Shown: positions 26,150-37,721, counted from the stretch's first letter. The stretch is 64,000 nucleotides of DNA from Aureibacillus halotolerans (GCF_004363045.1 NZ_SNYJ01000008.1:62001-126000); one strand, 5' to 3'. A program made the numbers and translations. Notes: generated by a model from the sequence alone, not told the origin.

Positions 26150-26287
26150 TCCTGGATACACTATGTATAACGAAAACGAGGATTTGAACGGTTGTCTCAC
26201 GAATAAGGGATAGGACACAAATGTATTTATTATCACCATGTATGTTTTATAGGAACCATTAGATTGGTGTAAGGGGGAGGGTCTTCC

Positions 26288-27157
26288 ATGGCTTCAATGC
26301 TAAAAGGCATGTTTTCAAAAAAGAAAAGGTATGCCCCGATTCCTTCGGAGCAAGCAAAAGCAGATATACCTGAGGGTTTAATGAGCAAGTGCCCTAAATG
26401 TAAAAAAATCATGTATACAAAAGAATTAAAAAAGAATCTTAAAGTATGTGATCAATGCGGGCACCATCTTCAAATGTCCTCTGAAGAACGATTGCAAACG
26501 ATCCTTGATGAAGAGTCTTTCCAAGAATTAATGGGGGACTGGACGTCAGAAAACCCGCTTGAATTTCCTGGATATGATGAAAAAATGGATGCTGATCGTA
26601 AAAAAACAGGGCTAAATGAAGCCGTGGTTGTTGGTGAAGGAAGCATTACAGGCTCGGAAATTGTTATTGCTGTCATGGATGCCCGTTTCCGAATGGCGAG
26701 TATGGGGATCGTTGTAGGGGAAAAAATCACCAAAGGCATCCAGCATGCACAAAAACAAAAAAAGCCATTTATCATTTTTACAGCGTCAGGCGGCGCAAGA
26801 ATGCAGGAAGGCATATTAAGTCTCATGCAAATGGCAAAAACAAGCGCGGCCTTAAAGGATTTTAATGACGATGGTGGACTCTTTATTTCGGTGATGACGC
26901 ATCCGACAACTGGAGGCGTTTCAGCCAGCTTTGCATCCCTTGGTGATTATAATTTTGCTGAGCCAGCTGCGTTGATTGGATTTGCTGGAAGACGGATTAT
27001 TGAACAGACCATTCGTGAAAAGCTTCCAGATGATTTTCAAACGGCAGAATTTCTGCTTGAGCATGGACAGCTTGATAAAGTGATCCATCGGAAAGATATG
27101 AAATCAACATTATCTGCTATCGTAAAGCTACATGAGCCAGAGGGGGCGAGACAATGA
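26288..27157 (+). CDS. accD: Acetyl-CoA carboxylase carboxyltransferase beta subunit
   Basis: AccD with AccA transfers CO2 from carboxybiotin to acetyl-CoA, the committing step of fatty-acid synthesis. The 289-residue product has the N-terminal zinc ribbon with cysteines 35, 38, 54 and 57, then the crotonase-like carboxyltransferase core with [12 protein letters not shown] and [25 protein letters not shown] precedes the ATG. It overlaps accA by 4 bp, keeping the two subunits coupled. In B. subtilis a malic enzyme gene lies before accD; here dnaE is adjacent. Confidence 0.96.
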   Translation: MASMLKGMFSKKKRYAPIPSEQAKADIPEGLMSKCPKCKKIMYTKELKKNLKVCDQCGHHLQMSSEERLQTILDEESFQELMGDWTSENPLEFPGYDEKMDADRKKTGLNEAVVVGEGSITGSEIVIAVMDARFRMASMGIVVGEKITKGIQHAQKQKKPFIIFTASGGARMQEGILSLMQMAKTSAALKDFNDDGGLFISVMTHPTTGGVSASFASLGDYNFAEPAALIGFAGRRIIEQTIREKLPDDFQTAEFLLEHGQLDKVIHRKDMKSTLSAIVKLHEPEGARQ

Positions 27158-28131
27158 GCGGCACACTGGAATTTGAAAGACCAGTCGAAGAGCTTCGTGA
27201 AAAAATTGATGAGCTAAAACGATTTACACACGAAAAGGACATTGACCTGTCAAAGGAAATTGAACGGCTCGAAGTAAGGTTGCGGAAAGTGGAAGATGAC
27301 GTTTATGGAAATATGGAGCCTTGGCATCGAGTGCAGCTTGCTCGTCACCAAAAACGGCCAACCAGCTTGGATTATATTGAACGTATTTTTGATGACTTTA
27401 TTGAACTGCACGGCGATCGCTATTTTGGGGACGACGAAGCGATCGTCGCAGGTGTGGCTCGCTTTCAAGGCAAGCCAGTTACGGTCATTGGAGAGCAAAG
27501 AGGGCGAGATACGAAGGAGAATTTGCGTCGTAACTTTGGCATGCCTCATCCAGAAGGATACCGAAAAGCGCTACGTCTTATGAAGCAGGCTGAAAAATTC
27601 GGGCGGCCCATTGTTACACTCATCGATACGAAGGGAGCTTATCCCGGGAAAGCTGCAGAAGAACGGGGACAAAGTGAAGCCATTGCGAAAAACCTTTTTG
27701 AAATGGCAGGTTTAACAGTGCCTGTTCTTTGTGTTGTCATTGGCGAAGGAGCGAGCGGTGGTGCTCTTGCCCTAGGTGTTGGTAACCGTGTGTACATGCT
27801 CGAAAATGCGTGGTACTCCGTCATTTCGCCAGAAGGAGCGTCTTCTATTCTTTGGAAAGATGCTAATTTAGCACAAAAGGCTGCGGAAACAATGAAAATA
27901 ACGGCATATGATGTACTGGACCTTGGTATTATTGATGCAATCATTCCTGAGATAAAAGGGGGCGCCCACAGAGATGTCGACACGCAGGCGGTTTATATTT
28001 CTGATGCGATTTCAAAAGGGCTTGCAGAGCTCTCTCCTTTGACTGGGGAAGCATTGCGAGAGCAACGTCAAAAGAAGTTTATGCAGATTGGCGAACGCTC
28101 TCAATCGCAATTGCCAGTGTTTGTTGAATAG
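27154..28131 (+). CDS. accA: Acetyl-CoA carboxylase carboxyltransferase alpha subunit
   Basis: Partner subunit of AccD, 325 residues. It begins with a helical linker ([11 protein letters not shown]), then the catalytic core with [34 protein letters not shown] and [14 protein letters not shown], which builds the oxyanion hole. Its ATG overlaps the accD stop (ATGA), and GGGGCGAG lies just upstream within accD. Probably one transcript from the extended -10 promoter before accD. Confidence 0.96.
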   Translation: MSGTLEFERPVEELREKIDELKRFTHEKDIDLSKEIERLEVRLRKVEDDVYGNMEPWHRVQLARHQKRPTSLDYIERIFDDFIELHGDRYFGDDEAIVAGVARFQGKPVTVIGEQRGRDTKENLRRNFGMPHPEGYRKALRLMKQAEKFGRPIVTLIDTKGAYPGKAAEERGQSEAIAKNLFEMAGLTVPVLCVVIGEGASGGALALGVGNRVYMLENAWYSVISPEGASSILWKDANLAQKAAETMKITAYDVLDLGIIDAIIPEIKGGAHRDVDTQAVYISDAISKGLAELSPLTGEALREQRQKKFMQIGERSQSQLPVFVE

Positions 28132-28162
28132 CAAGATTTTTTAGCGGTCGTTGTTTGCATAG

Positions 28163-29179
<1,017 letters not shown>

Positions 29180-29210
29180 CCTGCACTAGGGTTTGGGAGG
29201 CCAACAGATT

Positions 29211-30965
29211 ATGCGTAAAACGAAAATAGTATGTACGATTGGACCAGTAAGTGAAAGTTACGACAAGCTTGTCGAGCTAATGAGCTCTGGCATGAACGTA
29301 GCACGACTTAATTTCTCACACGGTGATTTTGAAGAGCACGGCAATCGAATTATTAATATTCGCAAGGCGTGTAAAGAGACTGGTCATACGGTCGCGATTT
29401 TATTAGATACAAAAGGGCCGGAAATTCGTACCCATACAATGAAAGATGGTTGCTTGGCGCTTGAAAAAGGACAAGAACTCATTGTCTCTACAGAAGAATG
29501 CGAAGGAACAAAAGAGAAAATTTCAGTGACATACGAAGGACTCGCCAACGATGTTCATCCAGGATCAAAAATATTGCTTGATGATGGCTTGATTGAATTG
29601 GAAGTTGTGTCTATTGAAGGAAAAAACATTCACACCAAGATTTTGAACAGTGGTGAATTGAAAAACAAAAAAGGTGTTAATGTACCAAACGTATCTGTGA
29701 AGCTTCCAGGAATGACTGAGAAGGATGCGAACGATATCCGCTTTGGCATTGAGCAAGGCGTAGACTTTATTGCTCCTTCCTTTATTCGCCGTGCGTCAGA
29801 TGTGCTCGAAATTCGTGAACTTCTTGAACAAAATGGTGCCCCTCATATTCAGTTGATCCCAAAAATTGAGAACCAGGAGGGTGTCGACAACATCGAGGAA
29901 ATTCTTGAAGTATCTGATGGTCTTATGGTGGCGCGTGGCGACCTAGGGGTAGAAATTCCAGCCGAAGAAGTGCCACATGTGCAAAAACGCCTTATTAAAT
30001 TGTGTAATAGCTTAGGAAAACCTGTTATTACAGCTACGCAAATGCTTGACTCTATGCAGCGTAACCCGCGTCCGACAAGAGCGGAAGCAAGTGACGTGGC
30101 GAATGCAATTCTTGATGGAACAGATGCAATTATGCTTTCAGGTGAAACCGCAGCGGGCGATTACCCTGTGTTGGCTGTACAGACGATGGCCAACATTGCA
30201 GAACGTGCAGAAGCGGCACTTGATTACAAGTCGTTGCTCGATAAATCTGCTCGGAGCAGTGATATGTCGATTACAAATGCCATTGGTCAATCCGTTGCGC
30301 ATACGGCTCTTAACTTGAATGTGTCAGCCATTGTCGCACCAACTGAAAGTGGTTATACAGCAAAAATGATCTCGAAATATCGTCCGAAGGCTCCAATCGT
30401 TGCGGTCACTATGTCAGAAGTCACCCAGCGTAGAATGGCTCTCGTTTGGGGTGTTTATGCCATTAACGGCGAGAGCACCGATACAACAGATGAGATGCTC
30501 GAAAATGCTGTCCAAAAGAGCTTGTCGACAAGCATCGTTTCGCGTGGAGATCTGATCATCATTACCGGTGGTGTGCCGATCGGTGAATCTGGAAACACAA
30601 ACCTCATGAAGATCCATGTCGTTGGCGACGTCCTTGTTCGTGGGACAGGCATCGGCAGACGCACAGCCTTTGGGCGTGCTGTGGTTGCGAAAAATGCAGA
30701 GGAAGCCAACACACGTGTTCAAGAAGGTGACATTCTCGTTACATCAGCCACCGACAAAGACATGATGCCAGCTCTTGAAAAAGCAGCAGGTCTCATCACT
30801 GAAGAAGGTGGATTAACGACACACGGAGCTGTTGTAGGACTCAATTTAGGAATTCCTGTCATTGTTGGCGTCACGAATGCGACAAACATTATCCATCATA
30901 GCCAGGAAATCACGATAGATGCACGTAACGGAGATGTCTATAGCGGTCATACAAGTGTGCTTTAA
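29211..30965 (+). CDS. pyk: Pyruvate kinase
   Basis: Pyk converts PEP and ADP to pyruvate and ATP. The 584-residue product has the barrel with [31 protein letters not shown], the signature [14 protein letters not shown] and [18 protein letters not shown]. The last ~110 residues form the extra PEP-utilising-enzyme-like domain seen in Bacillus pyruvate kinases ([20 protein letters not shown]). GGGAGG precedes the ATG at 29211. It forms an operon with pfkA, and a very long hairpin follows. Confidence 0.97.
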   Translation: MRKTKIVCTIGPVSESYDKLVELMSSGMNVARLNFSHGDFEEHGNRIINIRKACKETGHTVAILLDTKGPEIRTHTMKDGCLALEKGQELIVSTEECEGTKEKISVTYEGLANDVHPGSKILLDDGLIELEVVSIEGKNIHTKILNSGELKNKKGVNVPNVSVKLPGMTEKDANDIRFGIEQGVDFIAPSFIRRASDVLEIRELLEQNGAPHIQLIPKIENQEGVDNIEEILEVSDGLMVARGDLGVEIPAEEVPHVQKRLIKLCNSLGKPVITATQMLDSMQRNPRPTRAEASDVANAILDGTDAIMLSGETAAGDYPVLAVQTMANIAERAEAALDYKSLLDKSARSSDMSITNAIGQSVAHTALNLNVSAIVAPTESGYTAKMISKYRPKAPIVAVTMSEVTQRRMALVWGVYAINGESTDTTDEMLENAVQKSLSTSIVSRGDLIIITGGVPIGESGNTNLMKIHVVGDVLVRGTGIGRRTAFGRAVVAKNAEEANTRVQEGDILVTSATDKDMMPALEKAAGLITEEGGLTTHGAVVGLNLGIPVIVGVTNATNIIHHSQEITIDARNGDVYSGHTSVL

Positions 30966-30983
30966 AACAATTTAATTGGATAT

Positions 30984-31027
30984 CATATACTTAGAGAGAG
31001 GGCGAAAGCCCTCTCTCTAAGTATATG
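30984..31027 (+). terminator. 20-bp perfect hairpin with GAAA loop after pyk
   Basis: The arm CATATACTTAGAGAGAGGGC pairs perfectly with its complement across a GAAA tetraloop. No T run follows (TACACATT). It lies 19 bp after the pyk stop. It is likely the 3' end or a stabilising hairpin of the pfkA-pyk mRNA; classic intrinsic termination is doubtful without the T run. Confidence 0.7.
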
Positions 31028-31189
31028 TACACATTAATAGCTGGAATGCACATAGTTGTGTTTATATAGACAACTTTCATAGAACAAAAACACCTTCAAC
31101 GCTAGTTGTTCCTGAGTAGAAGTAAGGTGAGATAGCTCTATTGACATCTTGTGTACTCAGGAAATTTAAAGGTGCCAATGCTCACACTC

Positions 31190-31775
31190 TTGTATTCACG
31201 AGTTTCAGATCGATGATGCACTGAGGTGCACGGAAATTACGACCGCTCCGTCAAAATACTACGCTTTCTGTGGGGCACGGCTTCAGCTTCCTCGAAAAGC
31301 AGGCTTTCCGAGGGGATCTTCAGCTCGCGCAGATCCCACTAGAGTCTACGTATGTTGACTACGCTGAAGTTTGTTTCTGCGTAAATTGTTTGTTATTTTG
31401 TCTCGTCCTCGTATAACGCGAGGTAAAAGAGTGTTAAGGCGTGTGGTTTACCAAACAAGACAAGTATATGCATCGTTTCAAGCAGAATTAAATCACCTTC
31501 TGCACGAAGATCATCTGCTTCGTAGAATAGAAGCAGAGGTGGATTTAAAAAACAGAAATGAAGCGATTCCGCGTAAAAATCAAAAGCAGCCACTAGCGAG
31601 ACTCCAGCGGCAAAGAAATCACGACGAAGTCTTTTTGAGTCGATGAAGCACTTGTGCCCTTTAGTGTGCAAAGAAAACACGACAAAGCTTCCTTAGAGTC
31701 GATGTTGCCCTTATGCCGTTTATCGTGAAAGCGAGCGTATGGCAGCTTGTATAAAAAGCACCTCCAACAATAAAT
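31190..31775 (+). repeat. Family A repeat, copy 3
   Basis: The most complete copy. Core at about 31270-31380 with GGGGCACGGCTTCAGCTTCC, the hairpin CCTCGAAAAGC/GCTTTCCGAGG, GATCTTCAGCTCGCGC and GTCTACGTATGTTGAC. A transposase-like frame at about 31440-31545 reads ASFQAELNHLLHEDHLLRR followed by IEAEVDL. Two tandem copies of the module AAAGAAA(A/T)CACGAC(G/A)AAG...GAGTCGATG follow at about 31613 and 31670, and the end GAGCGTATGGCAGCTTGTAT is at about 31733-31752. No intact gene. Confidence 0.75.
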
Positions 31776-31873
31776 TTCAGATTTACCCAGTTATGTCTAA
31801 GTGTATCTGCCAAATGTAAGGTGCATAAGTTGCGTTACAATAACACTTAAAAGGCTTGAGAGGAGCGGAGTTG

Positions 31874-32266
31874 ATGCAAAAATGGCTGTTGCTTTTATTG
31901 ATTGTTGTGCCAGCCCTTGAGGTGGGTATGTTTATCTTTGCTGGCCAAACCTTTGGTTACCTTCCAACGGTTCTTCTCATTATTCTTTCGGGCATCATCG
32001 GGGCATGGCTGCTCAAAAGGGAAGGAACGAAGCTGTTATTTGAGGCACGCCGAAAAATCGATCGAGGCATTCCGCCAACAGAAGAAATGATCGATGGAGT
32101 GTGCGTTATTGTTGGCGGTATCATGCTTGTTTTCCCTGGGTTTATTAGTGATATTATAGGCTTGTTTTTCTTAATCCCAGGCTTACGCTCAGGTCCTCGT
32201 CGCATTGTCCAGCTGATTATTACATTTATTGCTTCGAAAAAGGGCTTTATTATTTTCAGACGTTAG
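31874..32266 (+). CDS. fxsA: FxsA family membrane protein
   Basis: A 130-residue membrane protein matching FxsA (B. subtilis YtzA; E. coli FxsA, a suppressor of F exclusion of phage T7). Membrane segments lie at about 3-25 (WLLLLLIVVPALEVGMFIFA), 30-48 (VLLIILSGIIGAWLL) and 72-100 (VCVIVGGIMLVFPGFISDI). It starts at ATG 31874 behind AGAGGAGCGGAG. Its TAG stop is formed by the first bases of the family C element that follows, so the last residue or two may have changed on insertion. Confidence 0.9.
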   Translation: MQKWLLLLLIVVPALEVGMFIFAGQTFGYLPTVLLIILSGIIGAWLLKREGTKLLFEARRKIDRGIPPTEEMIDGVCVIVGGIMLVFPGFISDIIGLFFLIPGLRSGPRRIVQLIITFIASKKGFIIFRR

Positions 32267-32429
32267 GGCGTGTCTTAAAACGCGCTTAGAGGCATCTGTC
32301 ACCGCCTTTTCGTCCCTTGCTGCGTTCCTTTTCCTTGATGTACGTCTGGTACGCCTGCGAAAAAGCGCCTTACTTGGAACGAAAAATGGGTAACTTCTGC
32401 TCCCTTCTGAGTTCTCAGACTCTCCCTAG
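32264..32429 (+). repeat. Family C MITE-like element, copy 2, between fxsA and ytvI stops
   Basis: About 166 bp from TAGGGCGTGTCT to AGACTCTCCCTA (imperfect terminal inverted repeat). Inner pieces are shared with the copies at 7112 and 55714: CTGTCACCGCCTTTTCGTCC, GCGTTCCTTTTCCTTGA and CTTCTGCTCCCTTCTGAG. The left end supplies the fxsA stop codon and the right end stops 2 bp before the ytvI stop on the opposite strand. Confidence 0.8.
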
Positions 32430-32431
32430 AT

Positions 32432-33544
32432 TCAATATTTTGGTCCGCGAATGTACTTCCATGCAGCATTTGGAACCTTGGCGTGCGTGAGTGCGTACCC
32501 AATGACCATAAGAATTGGACCAAATACGAGGCCAGCGACGCCTATCCATTGATACATGGCAAACATTGAAATCAATGTAAGCAAAGGGTGCGTTCCAATT
32601 TGACTTGAGAGAATACGAGGCTCCATGACCTGTCTTATGATGAGGACAATTCCGTACAATACAGCGAGCCCAATCACCAAGGAGTAATCTCCTTGGACAA
32701 AGGCATAGATCATCCATGGGATAAAAACAAGTCCTGTGCCTGCATAAGGCAATAAATCAACAAGGGCAATACAAAGAGCAATGGTAAGTGCATAATTAAC
32801 GCTTAATAGGGATAAACCGATCCACACGAGAACACTTGAGATACTGACAAGGATAAGCTGCGCACGTACAAACCCGATGAGGGATTTTTTTAATGAGCGC
32901 TGGATGGCTCGGCTACTATGCTGAAGAAATGGGGGTGAAAAGTCACGAAACCAAACGGCTACGCGCTCCCATTCTTTCAACATAAAGAAGGTGCCAAGGA
33001 CTGTGCAAATAAAAACAGCAGCTGTATTTGGGAGTCTTGAGAGTATAATCGGGAAAAAGCTGAGACAAGCTTGAATGATTGCCTTGATCGTTTCTCCAGA
33101 GCTGTTTACGAGTTGTTCAATCTGCTGTTGAACAATCTGCTGTTGATCCGCATCAAGGCCTTGAACAATCGTTTGAATGTGGGTGTACAACGACATGACG
33201 CGTACATTTATGGCCTGAAATAGGGTGTCAATTTGAGAGGGCATGACGGATATAAGGTACCGTGTGCCATTGGCAAGCTCAGCAATTCCATAAACAAGCA
33301 AGCTACATAACACGCCAAGCACCCCGATCATTGTCAAGCTGATTGCAATTGTACGCGAACAATGGATACGAGCTTCAAGCCATGATACTGTCGGGTGAAG
33401 CATAGAGGCAAAGAGAAGAGCGATGACGAATGGGTATGCATAACGAATAATGGCGTAAATGACAATGCCTCCTATGGCGATGCACGTAAGGAGCACTAAT
33501 GCGCGTCCGATCATAAATAAATGGTCGCTCTCTCTCTTATTCAA
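32432..33544 (-). CDS. ytvI: AI-2E family transporter / sporulation protein YtvI
   Basis: A 370-residue membrane protein of the AI-2E transporter family. About eight membrane helices are visible: two near the N-terminus, one about residues 60-90, then a soluble middle (about 100-150), and a hydrophobic C-terminal half with the family motif around VDLLPYAGTGLVFIPWMIY. The length and position (beside fxsA and ytwI) match YtvI, reported as a sporulation integral membrane protein in Bacillus. TTG at 33544 is the likely start, 6 bases after GAAGGAGG; another TTG at 33550 abuts that site. Confidence 0.87.
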   Translation of the reverse strand: MNKRESDHLFMIGRALVLLTCIAIGGIVIYAIIRYAYPFVIALLFASMLHPTVSWLEARIHCSRTIAISLTMIGVLGVLCSLLVYGIAELANGTRYLISVMPSQIDTLFQAINVRVMSLYTHIQTIVQGLDADQQQIVQQQIEQLVNSSGETIKAIIQACLSFFPIILSRLPNTAAVFICTVLGTFFMLKEWERVAVWFRDFSPPFLQHSSRAIQRSLKKSLIGFVRAQLILVSISSVLVWIGLSLLSVNYALTIALCIALVDLLPYAGTGLVFIPWMIYAFVQGDYSLVIGLAVLYGIVLIIRQVMEPRILSSQIGTHPLLTLISMFAMYQWIGVAGLVFGPILMVIGYALTHAKVPNAAWKYIRGPKY

Positions 33545-33615
33545 AGGCAACCTCCTTCTAAATTAAACGAATGACATCTATGGTTGAACGATGATAATGA
33601 AAGGCGCGTGGTAGA

Positions 33616-34080
33616 ATGGCATTCGGATCGTCCCTGTTTTTATTCATATTGTTTGTTATTGGACTTATAGCAAAAAATAAGACATTGTATGTGGCTGTTC
33701 TAGTGTTAGCAGCTATTAAGGCTTCAGGAGCATCGGATAAACCGTTTGTATTTTTACAGGATAAAGGTCTACAAATTGGCATAACTGTCATCACAATTGC
33801 AGTGCTTGTCCCTATTGCAACTGGAGAAATTGGTTTCAAACAGCTTGTAGATGCTGCTAAATCATACAGTGCTTGGATTGCTGTTGGAGCAGGTTTGTTT
33901 GTCGCTTTAATTGCAAAAAGTGGACTTGATCTGCTTGCCAACGACCCCCATCTCACAGCAGCACTCGTTTTAGGAACGATACTTGCGGTGTCTCTATTTG
34001 GTGGGGTGGCTGTTGGGCCTTTAATCGGTGCCGGCATTGCAGCGCTTTTGATTTCAATGATCAAACATTTTGGAGGATAG
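33616..34080 (+). CDS. ytwI: DUF441 membrane protein YtwI
   Basis: A 154-residue hydrophobic protein with four to five membrane helices and the DUF441 pattern: LFILFVIGLIAKNKTLYVA, ITVITIAVLVPIATGEIGF, SAWIAVGAGLFVALIAKSG and GGVAVGPLIGAGIAALLISM. It matches YtwI by length and neighbours (ytvI on one side, citZ on the other). Function unknown. Divergent from ytvI. The ribosome-binding site is weak. Confidence 0.88.
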   Translation: MAFGSSLFLFILFVIGLIAKNKTLYVAVLVLAAIKASGASDKPFVFLQDKGLQIGITVITIAVLVPIATGEIGFKQLVDAAKSYSAWIAVGAGLFVALIAKSGLDLLANDPHLTAALVLGTILAVSLFGGVAVGPLIGAGIAALLISMIKHFGG

Positions 34081-34101
34081 GCTCCAACACTTTTGAATTG
34101 A

Positions 34102-34130
34102 TTCACAAAAGATCAAGAAAACGTTATAAT
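34102..34130 (+). promoter_or_regulatory. SigA promoter of citZ
   Basis: TTCACA and TATAAT with a 17-bp spacer, about 80 bp before citZ. The -10 is a perfect match; the -35 is one off. Confidence 0.65.
34116..34129 (+). promoter_or_regulatory. Possible CcpA cre site over the citZ -10
   Basis: AGAAAACGTTATAA matches the cre core (TGNAANCGNWNNCW) with two mismatches and overlaps the -10. In B. subtilis citZ is catabolite-repressed by CcpA. Tentative. Confidence 0.3.
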
Positions 34131-34207
34131 AGATTCATATGCATTGCATAGCATCAGCATGACGAAGCGTGTAGAAGGAATTTATTTTTAAAAAAGGAGA
34201 GAATGAT

Positions 34208-35323
34208 ATGACAGTTAGCCGAGGGCTTGAAGGCGTCGTAGCGACGCAGTCGTCTATCAGTTCGATTATTGATGATGTGCTTACATATAGAGGGTACAAC
34301 ATTGATGACTTAGCAGAGCAAGCGTCCTTTGAGGAAGTTGTCTACTTGCTGTGGTTTGGGCGTTTACCGAACCAAGAGGAGCACAAAGTGTTTGCTGATG
34401 AACTCTCAGCACAAACAGAGCTTCCAGAAGAAATCATTGCTCATTTCCGCTCATACAATCTTGATTCGGTTCATCCGATGGCGGCATTGCGCACAGCGGT
34501 TTCTATGCTTGGCCTTTTTGATGATGAAGCTGACATTGATGATCCGGAGGCAAACAAGCGAAAGGCGATTCGCCTTCAAGCAAAAATGCCGGCCTTAGTG
34601 ACAGCGTTTTCGCGTATTCGAAGCGGGAAAGACCCGATTGCACCAAAAAAAGGTCTTAGCATTGCGGCGAATTTCCTTTACATGCTTACAGGAGAAGAGC
34701 CAAATGACATTAGTGTAGAAGCATTCAACAAGGCTCTTGTGCTTCATGCAGATCATGAGTTAAATGCATCCACATTTACTGCTCGAGTTTGTGTAGCCAC
34801 ACTTTCGGACATGTATTCAGGCGTGACAGCTGCTATTGGCGCGCTAAAAGGACCTCTCCACGGTGGAGCCAATGAGAGAGTAATGAAAATGCTTAAAGAA
34901 ATTGGTACAATCGATAATGTAGAGCCTTATATTCAAAATGCGCTGGACAATAAAGAAAAAATCATGGGCTTCGGACATCGTGTGTACAAAACAGGTGATC
35001 CGCGTGCCAAGCATTTACGGGAAATGTCACAAGAGCTTACAAAGGTGACTGGAGAAGAAAAGTATTATGAGATGTCAGTAGCCATTGAAAAGCTTGTGAC
35101 TGGACAAAAAAATCTTCCGCCAAACGTTGATTTTTACTCTGCATCGGTCTATCACAGCTTAGGTATTGATCATGATCTCTTCACACCGATCTTTGCTGTT
35201 AGCCGAGTGTCTGGTTGGATTGCTCATATTCTTGAGCAATTTGAGAACAATCGTTTGATTCGCCCGCGTGCGGAGTACGTAGGTAAAGAAGGCGAAACCT
35301 TTATCCCGATTGCCCAGCGTTAA
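34208..35323 (+). CDS. citZ: Citrate synthase
   Basis: CitZ condenses oxaloacetate with acetyl-CoA. The 371-residue product shows the three catalytic regions: LHADHELNAST (His), MGFGHRVYKTGDPRA (His), and VDFYSASVYHSLGI (Asp). It opens TVSRGLEGVVATQSSISSI as in Bacillus CitZ. AAAAAGGAGAG precedes the ATG. It heads the citZ-icd-mdh set, with the next gene 40 bp away. Confidence 0.96.
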   Translation: MTVSRGLEGVVATQSSISSIIDDVLTYRGYNIDDLAEQASFEEVVYLLWFGRLPNQEEHKVFADELSAQTELPEEIIAHFRSYNLDSVHPMAALRTAVSMLGLFDDEADIDDPEANKRKAIRLQAKMPALVTAFSRIRSGKDPIAPKKGLSIAANFLYMLTGEEPNDISVEAFNKALVLHADHELNASTFTARVCVATLSDMYSGVTAAIGALKGPLHGGANERVMKMLKEIGTIDNVEPYIQNALDNKEKIMGFGHRVYKTGDPRAKHLREMSQELTKVTGEEKYYEMSVAIEKLVTGQKNLPPNVDFYSASVYHSLGIDHDLFTPIFAVSRVSGWIAHILEQFENNRLIRPRAEYVGKEGETFIPIAQR

Positions 35324-35363
35324 TTGAAGTAGGTAAACAATATAATTTCAGGAGGAATGCAAC

Positions 35364-36638
35364 ATGGCTCAAGGCGAACGTATTACAGAAACGAATGGTG
35401 TACTTAACGTACCAAATGCACCTGTAATTCCTTATATCGAAGGAGACGGAACAGGTCCAGATATTTGGGCTTCTGCTTCAAAAGTCATTGAAGCTGCTGT
35501 ACAAAAAGCGTATAAAGGTGAAAAGCAAGTCGTTTGGAAAGAAGTACTTGCAGGTGAAAAGGCCTTTAACCAAACAGGCGAATGGCTTCCTGCTGAAACA
35601 TTAGATGCTATTAGAGAATACAAAATTGCCATCAAAGGTCCTTTGACAACGCCTATTGGCGGAGGTATCCGTTCATTGAACGTAGCGTTGCGTCAGGAGC
35701 TTGACTTGTTCACTTGCTTGCGTCCAGTGCGTTATTTTGAAGGCGTACCTTCACCTGTAAAACGCCCTGAAGACACTGATATGGTGATCTTCCGTGAAAA
35801 TACAGAAGATATCTATGCTGGAATTGAGTATCAAGAAGGCTCTGATGAAGTGAAAAAAGTGATTTCCTTCTTGCAAAATGAAATGGGTGTACATAATATC
35901 CGTTTCCCTGAAACGTCTGGTATCGGCATTAAGCCCGTATCTGAAGAAGGGACAAAACGTCTTGTAAGAGCTGCTATTCAGTACGCACTTGATGAAAACC
36001 GTAAATCCGTTACACTTGTGCACAAAGGGAACATTATGAAGTTCACTGAAGGAGCCTTCAAAAACTGGGGGTACCAAGTAGCTGAAGATGAATTTGGCGA
36101 TAAAGTCTTTACTTGGGCTGAATACGATCAAATTGTTGAAGACAAAGGACGCCAAGCAGCGGATCAAGCGCAGTCAGAAGCAGAAGCAGCTGGCAAACTC
36201 ATCGTGAAAGATGCGATTGCAGATATCTTCCTACAACAAATCTTGACTCGTCCAAAAGAATTTGATGTGGTTGCAACAATGAACTTAAACGGGGACTATG
36301 TGTCTGATGCACTTGCAGCCCAAGTAGGCGGCATCGGTATCGCACCTGGAGCCAACATTAACTATGAAACGGGCCATGCCATTTTTGAAGCAACTCACGG
36401 AACTGCTCCAAAATATGCGGGTCTTGATAAAGTAAACCCATCGTCTGTTATCCTTTCTGGTGTGTTAATGCTTGAGCATTTGAACTGGAATGAAGCAGCG
36501 GATTTGATCATTAAATCAATGGAGAAAACCATTGCTGAAAAAGTCGTCACGTATGACTTTGCTCGTCTAATGGATGGAGCAACAGAAGTAAAATGTTCAG
36601 CATTTGGAGAAGCTCTCATTCAAAATATGGATGCGTAA
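35364..36638 (+). CDS. icd: Isocitrate dehydrogenase (NADP+)
   Basis: Icd oxidises isocitrate to 2-oxoglutarate with NADP. The 424-residue product shows the substrate segment [20 protein letters not shown] with the serine that is phosphorylated in E. coli, [10 protein letters not shown], and [19 protein letters not shown] with the Mg2+ Asp residues. The adenine-binding [15 protein letters not shown] supports NADP use. CAGGAGG precedes the ATG. A small hairpin separates it from mdh. Confidence 0.96.
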   Translation: MAQGERITETNGVLNVPNAPVIPYIEGDGTGPDIWASASKVIEAAVQKAYKGEKQVVWKEVLAGEKAFNQTGEWLPAETLDAIREYKIAIKGPLTTPIGGGIRSLNVALRQELDLFTCLRPVRYFEGVPSPVKRPEDTDMVIFRENTEDIYAGIEYQEGSDEVKKVISFLQNEMGVHNIRFPETSGIGIKPVSEEGTKRLVRAAIQYALDENRKSVTLVHKGNIMKFTEGAFKNWGYQVAEDEFGDKVFTWAEYDQIVEDKGRQAADQAQSEAEAAGKLIVKDAIADIFLQQILTRPKEFDVVATMNLNGDYVSDALAAQVGGIGIAPGANINYETGHAIFEATHGTAPKYAGLDKVNPSSVILSGVLMLEHLNWNEAADLIIKSMEKTIAEKVVTYDFARLMDGATEVKCSAFGEALIQNMDA

Positions 36639-36652
36639 CAACGAATACACTT

Positions 36653-36686
36653 GCGGTGCCGCTTATGGCACCGCTTGTTCTATTTT
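36653..36686 (+). terminator. Hairpin between icd and mdh
   Basis: GCGGTGCC and GGCACCGC make an 8-bp stem with a 6-base loop, then TTGTTCTATTTTT. It may lower mdh expression relative to citZ-icd. Confidence 0.6.
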
Positions 36687-36710
36687 TAAACCTAGAGGAG
36701 GAGTTTACTC

Positions 36711-37649
36711 ATGGCGATTCAAAGAAGAAAAGTATCTGTTATTGGCGCTGGATTTACCGGTGCAACGACAGCATTAATGGTTGCGCAGAAGGAACTTGCA
36801 GATGTCGTTTTAGTGGATATTCCGGAGCTGGAAAACCAAACAAAAGGCAAAGCGTTGGATATGCTTGAGGCAAGTCCTGTTCAAGGCTTTGATGCACAAA
36901 TCATTGGAACGGCTGATTACAAAGATACGGCCGACTCTGATATTGTCGTCATTACAGCAGGAATTGCAAGAAAGCCTGGAATGAGTAGAGACGATCTAGT
37001 TGCGACAAATGCAAAAATAATGAAGTCAGTCACAAAGGAAATCGTCACGTATTCACCAAATGCGATCATCGTCGTTCTCACAAATCCAGTCGATGCGATG
37101 ACCTATGCCGTATATCAGGCTTCCGGATTTCCTAAAGAACGCGTGATAGGACAATCAGGAATTTTAGACACAGCGAGATTCCGTACGTTTATCGCGCAAG
37201 AGGTGAACCTCTCCGTTAAAGACATTACAGGGTTTGTTCTAGGCGGCCATGGCGATGATATGGTTCCGCTCATTCGCTACTCCTATGCCGGTGGCGTACC
37301 GCTCGAAACGCTTGTCTCAAAAGAGCGCCTTGACGCAATTGTTGAACGTACAAGAAAAGGTGGTGGCGAGATTGTTAACCTCCTTGGAAACGGCAGTGCC
37401 TATTATGCCCCAGCTGCTTCGCTCGCAGAAATGGTGGAGGCCATTTTAAAGGATCAACGACGTGTATTGCCGGCCATCACTTTATTGGAAGGTGAATATG
37501 GCTACGACGGCATTTATCTTGGCGTACCTACCGTTCTAGGCGGTGCGGGTTTAGAGAAAATTATTGAATTGGACCTTACAGATGAGGAGAAGGCAGCGTT
37601 AGACAAGTCTGTAGAGTCCGTGAAGAAAGTAATGGACCTCGTCGACTAA
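36711..37649 (+). CDS. mdh: Malate dehydrogenase
   Basis: Mdh interconverts malate and oxaloacetate with NAD. The 312-residue product of the LDH-like group shows the NAD loop [56 protein letters not shown] and the catalytic [18 protein letters not shown] precedes the ATG at 36711. It ends the tricarboxylic-acid set, with a strong bidirectional terminator after it. Confidence 0.96.
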   Translation: MAIQRRKVSVIGAGFTGATTALMVAQKELADVVLVDIPELENQTKGKALDMLEASPVQGFDAQIIGTADYKDTADSDIVVITAGIARKPGMSRDDLVATNAKIMKSVTKEIVTYSPNAIIVVLTNPVDAMTYAVYQASGFPKERVIGQSGILDTARFRTFIAQEVNLSVKDITGFVLGGHGDDMVPLIRYSYAGGVPLETLVSKERLDAIVERTRKGGGEIVNLLGNGSAYYAPAASLAEMVEAILKDQRRVLPAITLLEGEYGYDGIYLGVPTVLGGAGLEKIIELDLTDEEKAALDKSVESVKKVMDLVD

Positions 37650-37721
37650 CAACTATCCTCTCAGCTGGTTTTTCACTCGAATGAAGGCATGAGGATCGTT
37701 TGAGACGATCTGTTTAACAGA

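Noticed and set aside
31371-31646. 91-residue frame in family A copy 3
   Set aside because: It fuses the transposase-like piece with unrelated repeat sequence and is not open in the other copies.
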